Assembly (NCBI GenBank): GCA_900548855.1
Contig: URMF01000002.1
Coordinates: 1 to 64,000, forward strand
Reading direction: 5' to 3'
DNA from: an uncultured Eubacteriales bacterium
GTDB taxonomy: Bacteria; Bacillota; Clostridia; Lachnospirales; Lachnospiraceae
Length of the DNA: 64,000 bases
Shown here piece by piece: positions 25,662-33,476 of the stretch. The position numbers and the translations under genes were made by a program. The notes under the pieces are model-generated. The model searched no databases. It was not told the origin of the DNA and saw only the letters and a program-made list of their open reading frames with translations. Within the stretch, counting starts at the first letter, position 1; every line of letters begins with the position of its first letter.

Positions 25662-26951
25662 ATGACAGTTACACATTTAAACAGCTTACAGGGAGAAGTC
25701 ACCGTCCCAGGCGATAAATCTATATCCCATAGAAGTATCATGCTGGGTTCTCTGGCAAAGGGCACTACCGAAGTAAGCGGTTTTCTTCAAGGGGCAGATT
25801 GTCTGTCCTCCATTTCCTGTTTTCAGAAGATGGGGATTGAAATTGAAAATAATCCCGCAGACGACACGGTACGAATCCACGGAAAGGGTTTACACGGTCT
25901 GACTGCACCAAAGGATATACTGGATGTGGGAAACAGCGGAACTACCACCCGTCTGATGTCCGGTATTCTGGCAGCACAGCCCTTCTTTTCCACTATAGAC
26001 GGTGACGCTTCCATTCGGAAACGTCCAATGGACAGAATTATAACACCGTTAAGCCTTATGGGAGCTGAATTTGAAAGCCTGGCAGCAGACAAATGTGCGC
26101 CTTTCCGAATAAAAGGCGGCAGCCTCCACGGCATCCACTACACCTCTCCAGTGGCTTCTGCCCAGGTAAAATCTGCCGTTCTGCTTGCAGGCTTGTATGC
26201 CGAGGGTACAACCAGCGTGACAGAACCTGCACCATCCAGAAACCATACCGAATTAATGTTTGAATCCTTTGGAGTAAATGTGAAAAACGAGGAAACCACC
26301 GTCACTGTAATCCCCGCCACCGAACTAACTGCACAGAAAATTGCAGTACCTGGCGACATTTCTTCCGCTACCTATTTTATTGCAGCAGGATTAATCACTC
26401 CAAACTCGGAAATTACAATCAAAAATGTGGGAATCAATCCAACCAGAGACGGTATTCTGGAGGTCTGCCGGAATATGGGGGCAAGGCTTTCTCTCTCCAA
26501 TATAAGAAACCATATCGGGGAACCGGTTGCAGATATCACGGTTTCCTCCAGCTCCCTAAAAGGCTGTACCATTGAAGGTGATATCATACCAAGGCTGATT
26601 GATGAAATTCCGGTCATAGCCATTATGGCTTCCTTTGCAAACGGTACTACCGTTATTAAGGATGCACAAGAGCTAAAAGTAAAGGAATCCAACCGCATTG
26701 ATGTAATGGTAAACAACCTGTCAGCCATGGGAGTGGATATTGAAGGAACGGAAGATGGCATGATTATTCATGGGGGCAGACCGCTTCACGGTGCCACCAT
26801 TGATTCCAAACTGGATCACCGCATTGCTATGAGTTTCGCCATTGCCGGCGGTCTTGCTGACGGAAACACAGAAATTCTCGGAGCAGATTGTGTAAGTATT
26901 TCTTATCCAGACTTCTATACTGACCTGGAAAAACTGTCCAGACATCTATAA
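25662..26951 (+). CDS. aroA: 3-phosphoshikimate 1-carboxyvinyltransferase (EPSP synthase, 429 aa)
   Basis: Sixth enzyme of the shikimate pathway: joins shikimate-3-phosphate and phosphoenolpyruvate. PGDKSISHRSIMLGSLAKG near residue 17 carries the conserved substrate-binding Lys and Arg. LDVGNSGTTTRLMSGILA, RPMDRIITPL, KVKESNRID and LDHRIAMSFAIAGG are all in place and in order, and length is standard. The run tyrA-aroA ends at the strong hairpin at 26955-26982. The start follows AAGGAGTATAATTT. Confidence 0.97.
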   Translation: MTVTHLNSLQGEVTVPGDKSISHRSIMLGSLAKGTTEVSGFLQGADCLSSISCFQKMGIEIENNPADDTVRIHGKGLHGLTAPKDILDVGNSGTTTRLMSGILAAQPFFSTIDGDASIRKRPMDRIITPLSLMGAEFESLAADKCAPFRIKGGSLHGIHYTSPVASAQVKSAVLLAGLYAEGTTSVTEPAPSRNHTELMFESFGVNVKNEETTVTVIPATELTAQKIAVPGDISSATYFIAAGLITPNSEITIKNVGINPTRDGILEVCRNMGARLSLSNIRNHIGEPVADITVSSSSLKGCTIEGDIIPRLIDEIPVIAIMASFANGTTVIKDAQELKVKESNRIDVMVNNLSAMGVDIEGTEDGMIIHGGRPLHGATIDSKLDHRIAMSFAIAGGLADGNTEILGADCVSISYPDFYTDLEKLSRHL

Positions 26952-26954
26952 AAA

Positions 26955-26982
26955 CAAAGAGTTTCGCAAGCGAAACTCTTTG
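26955..26982 (-). terminator. Bidirectional terminator between aroA and the EAL gene
   Basis: CAAAGAGTTTCGC and GCGAAACTCTTTG form a perfect 13-bp palindrome with only AA between them. The minus strand follows with five T; the plus strand has a shorter T-rich tail. It serves two convergent genes. Confidence 0.85.
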
Positions 26983-26990
26983 CTTATTCT

Positions 26991-28643
26991 CTATTCTGTT
27001 ATCAGCTTATTAAACTTCTCCACTGGCATAGGTCTTGCATAATAGAACCCCTGAACCGTATCACAACCGCAGTCCAATAAAAACATAGCCTGTTCCTTTG
27101 TCTCCACACCCTCTGCCACTATATCCAGACCAACAGATTTCGTCATCTGTATTGTATGTTCCACAATCTTCTGTCCCCGCTCCGACTCGATAAAATCCTG
27201 TAAAAATCCACGGTCAATCTTAATGACATCAAACTGTGTATCTTTTAATGTATTCAAGGAAGAATATCCCGAGCCAAAATCATCCATCAGAAGCGTATAT
27301 CCATTGTCCTTTAACAAATGAATTCCCTCTGACAGCCCACTGTTTTCCGCAGTTTCTGTAATTTCAACTTCTAAATACTCCTTAGGAATCTGATACTTAT
27401 CCACCAGGTAATTTAACACATCAATAAAATGATTATCACTTAAATGCACTCTTGATACATTTACAGAAATCGGCAGAGGTTCTATTCCCTCTTCTATCCA
27501 GCTCCGGATTGTCTTACATGCCTCTTCCCAGATATAGGCATCCATTTTCGTGACAAATCCATTCTTTTCAAACAGAGGGATAAAATCTTCCGGTGAGACA
27601 ATTCCCTTATCCGACTGTATCCAACGTACCAAAGCCTCTGCTCCTACTATCCTGTTGCTTTGAATATTGTACTTTGGCTGAAGGTACATAACAAATTCAT
27701 GATTTATAAGTGCCTGCTCCATGTGGTCTTCCACATACTTACCGGTAAGGATTGTATTTTCCATCCCCTCTTCGTAAAATGCCACATGGGTAAGGGCATT
27801 CCCCTTGATACTCTGTCTTGCAAGTGCTGCCCGGTCACCATACTTCCGAAGCCTCCCATTCACATCCTCCACAAACCCGACACCAAATACCAGCCGGTAA
27901 GCAACTTCGTTATATCCCAGCAGATTGGTGTTAATTACCTCTATAAAATCAAGAATATCCTGTCTGGTCTCATAAGAAACCAAAATCATAAATACATCAG
28001 CAGTCAGACGCACAAAAAGCTGATCCTTATTACACAGTATCTTTAAGGATTCGATGAAATAATTGAGCATTTCATCTCCGAATACCTCGCCATACATTTC
28101 ATTTATCGCCTTAAATTTTGCAACATCAAACTGTATCAATGCATATTTTCCTTCGGGATTCTTTTTAATAACCTCATTGGCAACCCTGATAAACATTGCC
28201 GGCGTCCGGTCATTCGTAACATTCTGGGCTAATTGAAGACGGTATATCTCCTCTGCGTCCAATGCACATACAACTACATTCATCTTGACAATCGCATCGG
28301 ACTCATCCTTCATAAGATAGCATTCCACCTTATGATATGTATAGATATCTCCCTGCGCACGCATACGCACCGAGACATTAATCCGTTCCTCATTTACCGG
28401 TGCAAATTCACTGCTCCCCTTCATACCTGCAACCATTTTGCGTAAAAATACATTATAGGCTGCCCTGTCCTCTTTCTGCACATACTGCTGCAAATCCTCT
28501 AACGCATTGGTAATCTTCCCCTTTCCAGAAAGCAGTAGACAATTACCATTTACGACATTCCATCCCTGATGCACATCCCAAAACATAACAAGCACATCAC
28601 TCATTGATTGAAATACATCAATCACTTCCTTTGAAAATGCCAT
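26991..28643 (-). CDS. c-di-GMP phosphodiesterase with a degenerate GGDEF and an intact EAL domain (550 aa)
   Basis: N-terminal sensor-like region of about 140 residues (PAS-like, not assigned), then a GGDEF-fold domain (about 150-290). There the active-site box reads RLTADVF instead of (G/S)GDEF, so it should not make c-di-GMP but could bind GTP. The EAL domain (about 305-550) has AEALVRW, EITETAENS, DDFGSGYSSLNTLKD, VIKIDRGF and AEGVETKEQ, all metal- and catalysis-linked residues. It should therefore hydrolyse c-di-GMP to pGpG. No membrane helix. Single gene with its own promoter (28696-28724) and terminator. Confidence 0.92.
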   Translation of the reverse strand: MAFSKEVIDVFQSMSDVLVMFWDVHQGWNVVNGNCLLLSGKGKITNALEDLQQYVQKEDRAAYNVFLRKMVAGMKGSSEFAPVNEERINVSVRMRAQGDIYTYHKVECYLMKDESDAIVKMNVVVCALDAEEIYRLQLAQNVTNDRTPAMFIRVANEVIKKNPEGKYALIQFDVAKFKAINEMYGEVFGDEMLNYFIESLKILCNKDQLFVRLTADVFMILVSYETRQDILDFIEVINTNLLGYNEVAYRLVFGVGFVEDVNGRLRKYGDRAALARQSIKGNALTHVAFYEEGMENTILTGKYVEDHMEQALINHEFVMYLQPKYNIQSNRIVGAEALVRWIQSDKGIVSPEDFIPLFEKNGFVTKMDAYIWEEACKTIRSWIEEGIEPLPISVNVSRVHLSDNHFIDVLNYLVDKYQIPKEYLEVEITETAENSGLSEGIHLLKDNGYTLLMDDFGSGYSSLNTLKDTQFDVIKIDRGFLQDFIESERGQKIVEHTIQMTKSVGLDIVAEGVETKEQAMFLLDCGCDTVQGFYYARPMPVEKFNKLITE

Positions 28644-28695
28644 GGCAAAACCTCCAATCTGACAAAAAATACCAAATCAAATAATATATGAATAT

Positions 28696-28724
28696 ATTTT
28701 ATCAAAAAACTATCGGTTTGTCAT
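28696..28724 (-). promoter_or_regulatory. Promoter of the EAL phosphodiesterase gene
   Basis: ATGACA (28719-28724), 17 bp, TAAAAT (28696-28701) on the minus strand. Confidence 0.6.
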
Positions 28725-28757
28725 TAAAAAGCTCTATTTTATTAAAGGAATTTTGGA

Positions 28758-29843
28758 TTATTTTAATTCGCTTTTTAAACCTTGTTTACATAATGTAAGC
28801 AACACGGAAATTGCCCCAAACAAACAGCCTGCCACCGGCCACACAATCCAGCTTCTTCCCCAATCCCGGGTAATAAGACTATATGCCAAAAATGCTGCTG
28901 TTACAATGCACCAGTATGCACCTGCCACAACTCCCATAATATCATTTTTTTCGTTCCTCTCTTTTTTGAGATGCCCGGCATAAGCATTTTGCTGTAGTAA
29001 AATATCATAATAATCCTTTTTCACTCCACTGGCGACAAAAATATAGACTGCTATAGCAATTACCGTAAACAATACCATCGGTGCAATATACTCATCCCAT
29101 ATTACATTATCATAAATCTGCCCAACCGAGCTGCACAACAGATATGCAATCACAGAAAAAATACACAATACAACACCTATCGTAATATTTTTAGAAAATT
29201 TCTTGTGATATTCTTCGTATTCTGCTGCTAATTGTTTTTCTTCCGTTTCCGGTAAATCAAACGGAATCGTCTTTAAAAATGTATATTTTTCCATTTGCAG
29301 TCCAGAGGAGACAAATAATCCCACTGCAATGGCAACACAGAGCAATAAAAGCGCCACCGGCAGGTCTGTGTCGATTCCCTTTGGTTCAAAATACATATTT
29401 ACGCCTACGCAAAGAACTAAGCCAAAAATGCACAAGAATACTTCCAGTGCAATCCTGCTACTGGCTTTAAAGCTGATAGCCCGGTAATTCTCCAGTTCTT
29501 CCTTGTTCAGCAGTCTGGCTGTTTTTCCGCTCTGCGGCGTTGGACTGTCTTGCTCAAATCGTGCTGTTTTCTCCAGGCTGTCCATCTCCGCCAGCTTTAC
29601 ATCCGTCTCCATAAATCCTGTTTCCGTTTCCATGGAAACATCTATACCTTCGTCCTTCAGCAGATAATCGGTAGACACCCCAAATATCTGGCTCATCCAT
29701 ACAAGCTTATCTAAATCCGGCATAGACTGACCGGATTCCCACTTCGATACCGCCTGCCGGCTCACCTCCATTTTCTCTGCAAACTGCTCCTGGGACAAAC
29801 CTAACCGTTTTCTTTCATTGAATATTTTTTCTGCTAATTTCAT
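28758..29843 (-). CDS. XRE-family regulator with a C-terminal six-helix membrane domain (361 aa)
   Basis: Helix-turn-helix of the XRE/Cro type at residues 5-60 (NERKRLGLSQEQFAEKMEV, VSRQAVSKWESGQSMPDLDKL), then a linker and six hydrophobic helices in three pairs (about residues 120-165, 205-250, 285-345). DNA-binding proteins tethered like this are common in Lachnospiraceae; their signals are mostly unknown. I placed the start at 29843 (ATG nine bases after AGGAG); longer frames upstream lack a ribosome site. TTGACA at about 29919 on the minus strand has no matching -10, so the promoter is unresolved. Confidence 0.85.
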   Translation of the reverse strand: MKLAEKIFNERKRLGLSQEQFAEKMEVSRQAVSKWESGQSMPDLDKLVWMSQIFGVSTDYLLKDEGIDVSMETETGFMETDVKLAEMDSLEKTARFEQDSPTPQSGKTARLLNKEELENYRAISFKASSRIALEVFLCIFGLVLCVGVNMYFEPKGIDTDLPVALLLLCVAIAVGLFVSSGLQMEKYTFLKTIPFDLPETEEKQLAAEYEEYHKKFSKNITIGVVLCIFSVIAYLLCSSVGQIYDNVIWDEYIAPMVLFTVIAIAVYIFVASGVKKDYYDILLQQNAYAGHLKKERNEKNDIMGVVAGAYWCIVTAAFLAYSLITRDWGRSWIVWPVAGCLFGAISVLLTLCKQGLKSELK

Positions 29844-29961
29844 ATTCATTCTCTCCTTTGATTTTTTGTCCATCTTACAGCTGCACCCCCTTTTTCTTCC
29901 ACCAAGTCTACCTTGAAATTTGTCAACTGATGGTTGCATGGCTTGATTTTCAATTGAATTA

Positions 29962-30462
29962 CTATAAATGATTAAGAAATTGCCTATATAAAGCGTGCAT
30001 TGCATTACCTGGCTTCTCGGGAAAAATTTTATCAACTATTTCTTTATGTGGTACCCATTCAGCAGCATCAACCTCTTCGGATAGTGTAAAATCACACTTT
30101 GCTGCGTATCCAATAAATCCATGCATCAACAATTCCTTTTCCGAAAACCAGAAGGTTCCCGCATAATCTAATCTATCAAGATGAATTCCTATCTCCTCTG
30201 CAACCTCACGCATCGCCGTTTCCTCTGCATTCTCTCCTGGAGTAATATAACCGGATACAAAAGTTTTAAAATCCTTTGAAATATATTCCTGTGAAAGCAA
30301 AGCAATTTCATTTTGTTCATTGACCACCATAACAATAACGCTGTTACCAAATGAATCAAACCAAAATCTATCACATTTCGTGCAGTATGGGGTTGTACCG
30401 TCATCACCAGCATTTTTACCTGCCAGCTTGCTTCCACATTCAGGGCAATATTTATAACGCAT
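29962..30462 (-). CDS. Nudix hydrolase with an N-terminal zinc ribbon (166 aa)
   Basis: Four cysteines (CPECGSKL and CTKCDRFW) near residues 5-33 form a zinc ribbon like that of NAD pyrophosphatase NudC. A Nudix box follows: GYITPGENAEETAMREVAEEIG fits GX5EX7REUXEEXGU exactly. Members cleave nucleoside diphosphates linked to another moiety; whether this one prefers NADH-like substrates is not decided. Start set at 30462 (ATG nine bases after AGGAG) rather than the ATG two codons earlier. Confidence 0.9.
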   Translation of the reverse strand: MRYKYCPECGSKLAGKNAGDDGTTPYCTKCDRFWFDSFGNSVIVMVVNEQNEIALLSQEYISKDFKTFVSGYITPGENAEETAMREVAEEIGIHLDRLDYAGTFWFSEKELLMHGFIGYAAKCDFTLSEEVDAAEWVPHKEIVDKIFPEKPGNAMHALYRQFLNHL

Positions 30463-30539
30463 ATCCATCTTCTCCTTCGCCCAAACAGTTATAATAATTA
30501 ATTGTTTAGCTTATTCTTCCTTTTTATCAATCAAAAATA

Positions 30540-30626
30540 CTGGAATTCGTGTTATCTCTTATTGTCGCTGTTGCTGCTGGTGTAATTTGCCATTACATCA
30601 TCAAATGGTTAGACGGCGACAAATAG
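30540..30626 (+). pseudogene. Type I toxin-like small hydrophobic peptide frame lacking an ATG (28 aa)
   Basis: The frame reads (L)EFVLSLIVAVAAGVICHY, then IIKWLDGDK and TAG. This wording, a single membrane helix plus a short charged tail, matches small peptides I recall as widespread in gut Clostridia and thought to be type I toxins. Here the first codon is CTG where an ATG is expected, an internal GTG at 30549 is the only alternative, and no Shine-Dalgarno precedes either. It is thus probably a decayed copy. A terminator follows at 30678-30708, and an opposing promoter lies at 30758-30786, as in type I toxin-antitoxin loci. Confidence 0.5.
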
Positions 30627-30677
30627 TCGGTAACTAGCCTGTGGCTCTAAGCCCTGCCACTCCAAAACGGGGAATAG

Positions 30678-30708
30678 AAAAGCCTCCGAGCGCAAATCGG
30701 AGGCTTTT
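30678..30708. terminator. Bidirectional terminator downstream of the toxin-like frame
   Basis: AAAAGCCTCCGA (30678-30689) and TCGGAGGCTTTT (30697-30708) pair perfectly over 12 bp with a 7-nt loop; four T follow on each strand. Confidence 0.85.
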
Positions 30709-30757
30709 CGTTGTAGCCGAACTGCAATGGACTACTTATTTCTCTTTGCCTATTGGC

Positions 30758-30786
30758 ATTATAGCATATGCAAAAATCTTTTGCAA
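30758..30786 (-). promoter_or_regulatory. Minus-strand promoter facing the toxin-like frame
   Basis: TTGCAA (30781-30786), 17 bp, TATAAT (30758-30763). A transcript from about 30751 would meet the terminator within 45 nt, predicting an RNA of some 75 nt whose end is complementary to the 3' end of the plus-strand message. Readthrough would reach the Nudix gene. Confidence 0.6.
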
Positions 30787-30820
30787 TACACTTTCCCTTA
30801 CAGATAAATCCTTCAAATAG

Positions 30821-31846
30821 TCAAATTATTAGCATCGCATCCCCAAAAGAAAAGAACCGGTATTTCTCCTGTACTGCTACCTCATAGGCATGTAACATCT
30901 GCTCTCTTGATGAAAATGCTGATACCAGCATAAGTAACGTAGACTCCGGCAGGTGGAAATTCGTAATCAGTGAATCCACTACCTTAAACTGATAGCCCGG
31001 ATAAATGAAAATATCCGTCCATCCACTTCCGGCTTTCACAACTCCATTGTCATCTGCCACAGACTCCAGGGTTCTGGTGCTGGTAGTTCCGACGGAGATA
31101 ATCTGATTTCCTCTCGCCTTTGCCGCATTAATCTTAGCTGCTTCCGCCTCCTCCACAACATAAAACTCAGAATGCATATGATGTTCTAATATATTATCCA
31201 CCTTAACGGGACGGAAGGTGCCAAGTCCTACATGCAAGGTTACATGGGCAATCTCCACCCCTTTTTCCTTTAACTGCTCCAATAATTCATTGGTAAAATG
31301 CAGTCCCGCTGTAGGTGCCGCTGCCGAACCCTCATGCTTTGCATATACCGTCTGATAGCGGTCACGGTCCTTTAACTGATGGGTAATATACGGAGGAAGC
31401 GGCATTTGACCGAGCTTGTCTAAAAGCTCTTCCCAAATACCCTTATATTCAAACCGGATTAAACGGTTTCCCTCCTCTACAATATCAATGACTTCTCCTA
31501 CTAACAATCCATCCCCAAAGCGGATTCTGGCACCAATTTTTGCTTTCTTTCCAGGTTTCACCAAGGTCTCCCACACCTTTTCTTCCCTGCGCTTTAATAA
31601 AAGAACCTCGATAGAAGCACCGGTATCCTCCTTTACCCCCATCAGCCTTGCGGGAATTACTTTGGTATCATTAATCACAAGGCAGTCTCCCTGGTTTACA
31701 TAATCTAATATGTCATAAAAATGCCTGTGGGCAATGCTGCCATCCGCTCTTCCCACAACCATCAATCGGGAATCACTTCTTTTCTCCAACGGGTCCTGTG
31801 CAATTAATTCTTCCGGTAATTCATAATAAAAATCTGTTAATTTCAT
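30821..31846 (-). CDS. queA: S-adenosylmethionine:tRNA ribosyltransferase-isomerase (341 aa)
   Basis: Penultimate step of queuosine synthesis: adds an epoxycyclopentane from S-adenosylmethionine to preQ1-modified tRNA. Family phrases in order: FYYELPEELIAQDPLEKRSDSRL at the start, GDCLVINDTKVIPARL, PLPPYI, YQTVYA, GSAAAPTAGLHFT, VTLHVGLGTFRPV and TNFHLPESTLLMLVSAF. Length is standard. The start is the second ATG (31846), eight bases after AGAGG; an ATG two codons upstream is too close to it. It lies 38 bp downstream of the YdcF-type gene and is probably transcribed with it. Confidence 0.96.
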   Translation of the reverse strand: MKLTDFYYELPEELIAQDPLEKRSDSRLMVVGRADGSIAHRHFYDILDYVNQGDCLVINDTKVIPARLMGVKEDTGASIEVLLLKRREEKVWETLVKPGKKAKIGARIRFGDGLLVGEVIDIVEEGNRLIRFEYKGIWEELLDKLGQMPLPPYITHQLKDRDRYQTVYAKHEGSAAAPTAGLHFTNELLEQLKEKGVEIAHVTLHVGLGTFRPVKVDNILEHHMHSEFYVVEEAEAAKINAAKARGNQIISVGTTSTRTLESVADDNGVVKAGSGWTDIFIYPGYQFKVVDSLITNFHLPESTLLMLVSAFSSREQMLHAYEVAVQEKYRFFSFGDAMLII

Positions 31847-31884
31847 AGTCATTTCCTCTATTCCTTATTATCATAAACTGTACT

Positions 31885-32661
31885 TTATATCTGCCCACAT
31901 AAGATATATTTTATCACGGCAAAGGCCTCCCTCAAATACAGGTTTGGCACGGTATACCATTTTGTCGGTGCACCTAAGCCCTCCACATTCGTAAGCCCCT
32001 GCTTCTTTGCCACACCCACACCGCGGTACACATGAAAATGATTCGTAACCAATACAACGGAATCCTCAGGGCTTTCCATAAGCTTTTTACTATACTCTAT
32101 ATTTTCATATGTGTTTGTGGATTGTTCTTCCAACAACATCCGGCTTTGTTCTATTCCTTTTTTCTTTAAATATTCCTTCATAGCATAGGCTTCCGTAACA
32201 TCCTCTCCGGGGCCTTTCCCACCGGACAGAATAACCAGGGTATCCGGATTATCTGCCAAATACTCATACGCCACATTCAAACGCTTTACCAAAGCATAGG
32301 TAGGATTTGTCCCCTTTACCTGAGCCCCCAATACCAATACATAATCTGCCCCCTCTGACGGTTTTGCAGTTCCATAACCGATAATAACACCTTCTGTTAC
32401 TGCCAGCACCAGAAAAACCAGCAAAAATCCAATTCCCAATATCCATTTTACTGCTGCAGGCACTCTTATATGATTTGCCATAATATATAACATGATCTGT
32501 CTTAACGCAAGCAAACCCAAACCTGCAGCCAGCCAAAAATAGGTAAATATATTTGTCAGGTCTACAAAAACTACATACATCGCAAAATAAATAAGGCATA
32601 AAAGCCCCATTATCAAAAATATATTTGTTAACATGTATAGTTTGCCTTTCCTATGTTTCAT
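31885..32661 (-). CDS. YdcF/SanA-type DUF218 membrane protein (258 aa)
   Basis: Three N-terminal membrane helices (about residues 8-30, 35-60 and 72-98) followed by a DUF218 domain: YVLVLGAQVKGTNPTYALVKRLN, ILSGGKGPGEDVTEAYAMKEYL, EEQSTNTYENIEYS and VLVTNHFHVYR. Homologues (ElyC, SanA) affect envelope integrity; enzymatic activity is not settled. I chose the ATG at 32661, eight bases after GGAG; longer frames upstream overlap the promoter. Probably co-transcribed with queA from the promoter/operator at 32721-32765. Confidence 0.9.
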   Translation of the reverse strand: MKHRKGKLYMLTNIFLIMGLLCLIYFAMYVVFVDLTNIFTYFWLAAGLGLLALRQIMLYIMANHIRVPAAVKWILGIGFLLVFLVLAVTEGVIIGYGTAKPSEGADYVLVLGAQVKGTNPTYALVKRLNVAYEYLADNPDTLVILSGGKGPGEDVTEAYAMKEYLKKKGIEQSRMLLEEQSTNTYENIEYSKKLMESPEDSVVLVTNHFHVYRGVGVAKKQGLTNVEGLGAPTKWYTVPNLYLREAFAVIKYILCGQI

Positions 32662-32720
32662 TTTCGCATCTCCTATCACTTGTACGCAAGAATATTCCAG
32701 CGAATATTGTTTACAGTACA

Positions 32721-32765
32721 AAAGACTTGTACGAACATTATACAAGTCTTTCATCATAAAATCAA
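32721..32765 (-). promoter_or_regulatory. Promoter with overlapping operator-like palindrome, ydcF-like/queA
   Basis: TTGATT (32760-32765), 17 bp, TATAAT (32737-32742). A perfect 11-bp inverted repeat, AAAGACTTGTA (32721-32731) with TACAAGTCTTT (32741-32751), overlaps the -10 and the expected start site. Confidence 0.55.
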
Positions 32766-32793
32766 TTCCCTGCTACACAACACAGATTCTATT

Positions 32794-33450
32794 TTATACT
32801 ACGGAGCCATCAGAAATCCGTATAATACAGTCACATTGATTTGCTATCTTTTCATCATGCGTGACAATCACTATTGTTGTATTATATTTTTCACGTATTT
32901 CTGTCAAAAGCTTAATTACATTTTCACCTGTTTTTTGATCCAGATTACCAGTGGGTTCATCACAAAGAATCAATGGTGGACGATTAATCAACGCTCTCGC
33001 AATTGCGACTCTTTGTTGCTGTCCTCCACTTAAATGTTCGGGATATTTACTCTCCGTCTCCTCCAATTCGAGTGATTGTATCAGTTCCTGATAATATTCC
33101 ATATCTAACTTCCCATCACAAATCATAGCGGGCAGCATAATATTTTCTTTTACATACAATTCAGGAATCAGTTTAAAATCCTGAAATACATACCCTACCT
33201 TAGTATTCCGATATTGTTCCCTCTCCCTGCTGTTAAATTTTCCAATATCCTTTCCATCAAATATGACCGTACCAGATGTCGGAAAATCAATCCCACCCAG
33301 CATATGAAGCAAAGTTGACTTTCCACTGCCGCTTTTTCCTGTTACAGCAACAATCTCTCCCTGCTTAATCGTTATGGAAACCTGATTTAAAGCAGTTATT
33401 TCCACCTCTCCCGAGCCATAAATTTTTGTAATATTCTTTGTTTCTATCAT
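32794..33450 (-). CDS. MacB-type ABC transporter ATP-binding protein (218 aa)
   Basis: Walker A GKSGSGKST at residues 38-46, signature LSGGQQQR at 140-147, LILCDEPTG at 160-168, VIVTHDE following. Start at 33450 set by GGAGG eight bases before; five extra upstream codons lack support. It follows the 948-residue permease by 26 bp and ends the locus small secreted protein, permease, ATPase, the same order as in the LytTR-linked block. Its likely job is to drive that permease. Confidence 0.94.
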   Translation of the reverse strand: MIETKNITKIYGSGEVEITALNQVSITIKQGEIVAVTGKSGSGKSTLLHMLGGIDFPTSGTVIFDGKDIGKFNSREREQYRNTKVGYVFQDFKLIPELYVKENIMLPAMICDGKLDMEYYQELIQSLELEETESKYPEHLSGGQQQRVAIARALINRPPLILCDEPTGNLDQKTGENVIKLLTEIREKYNTTIVIVTHDEKIANQCDCIIRISDGSVV

Positions 33451-33476
33451 TTTATCAGCCTCCATATCTTATATGC

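Noticed and set aside
29900..29925. TTGACA upstream of the XRE membrane regulator as its promoter
   Set aside because: No acceptable -10 lies 16-18 bp downstream; the promoter of this gene stays unresolved.
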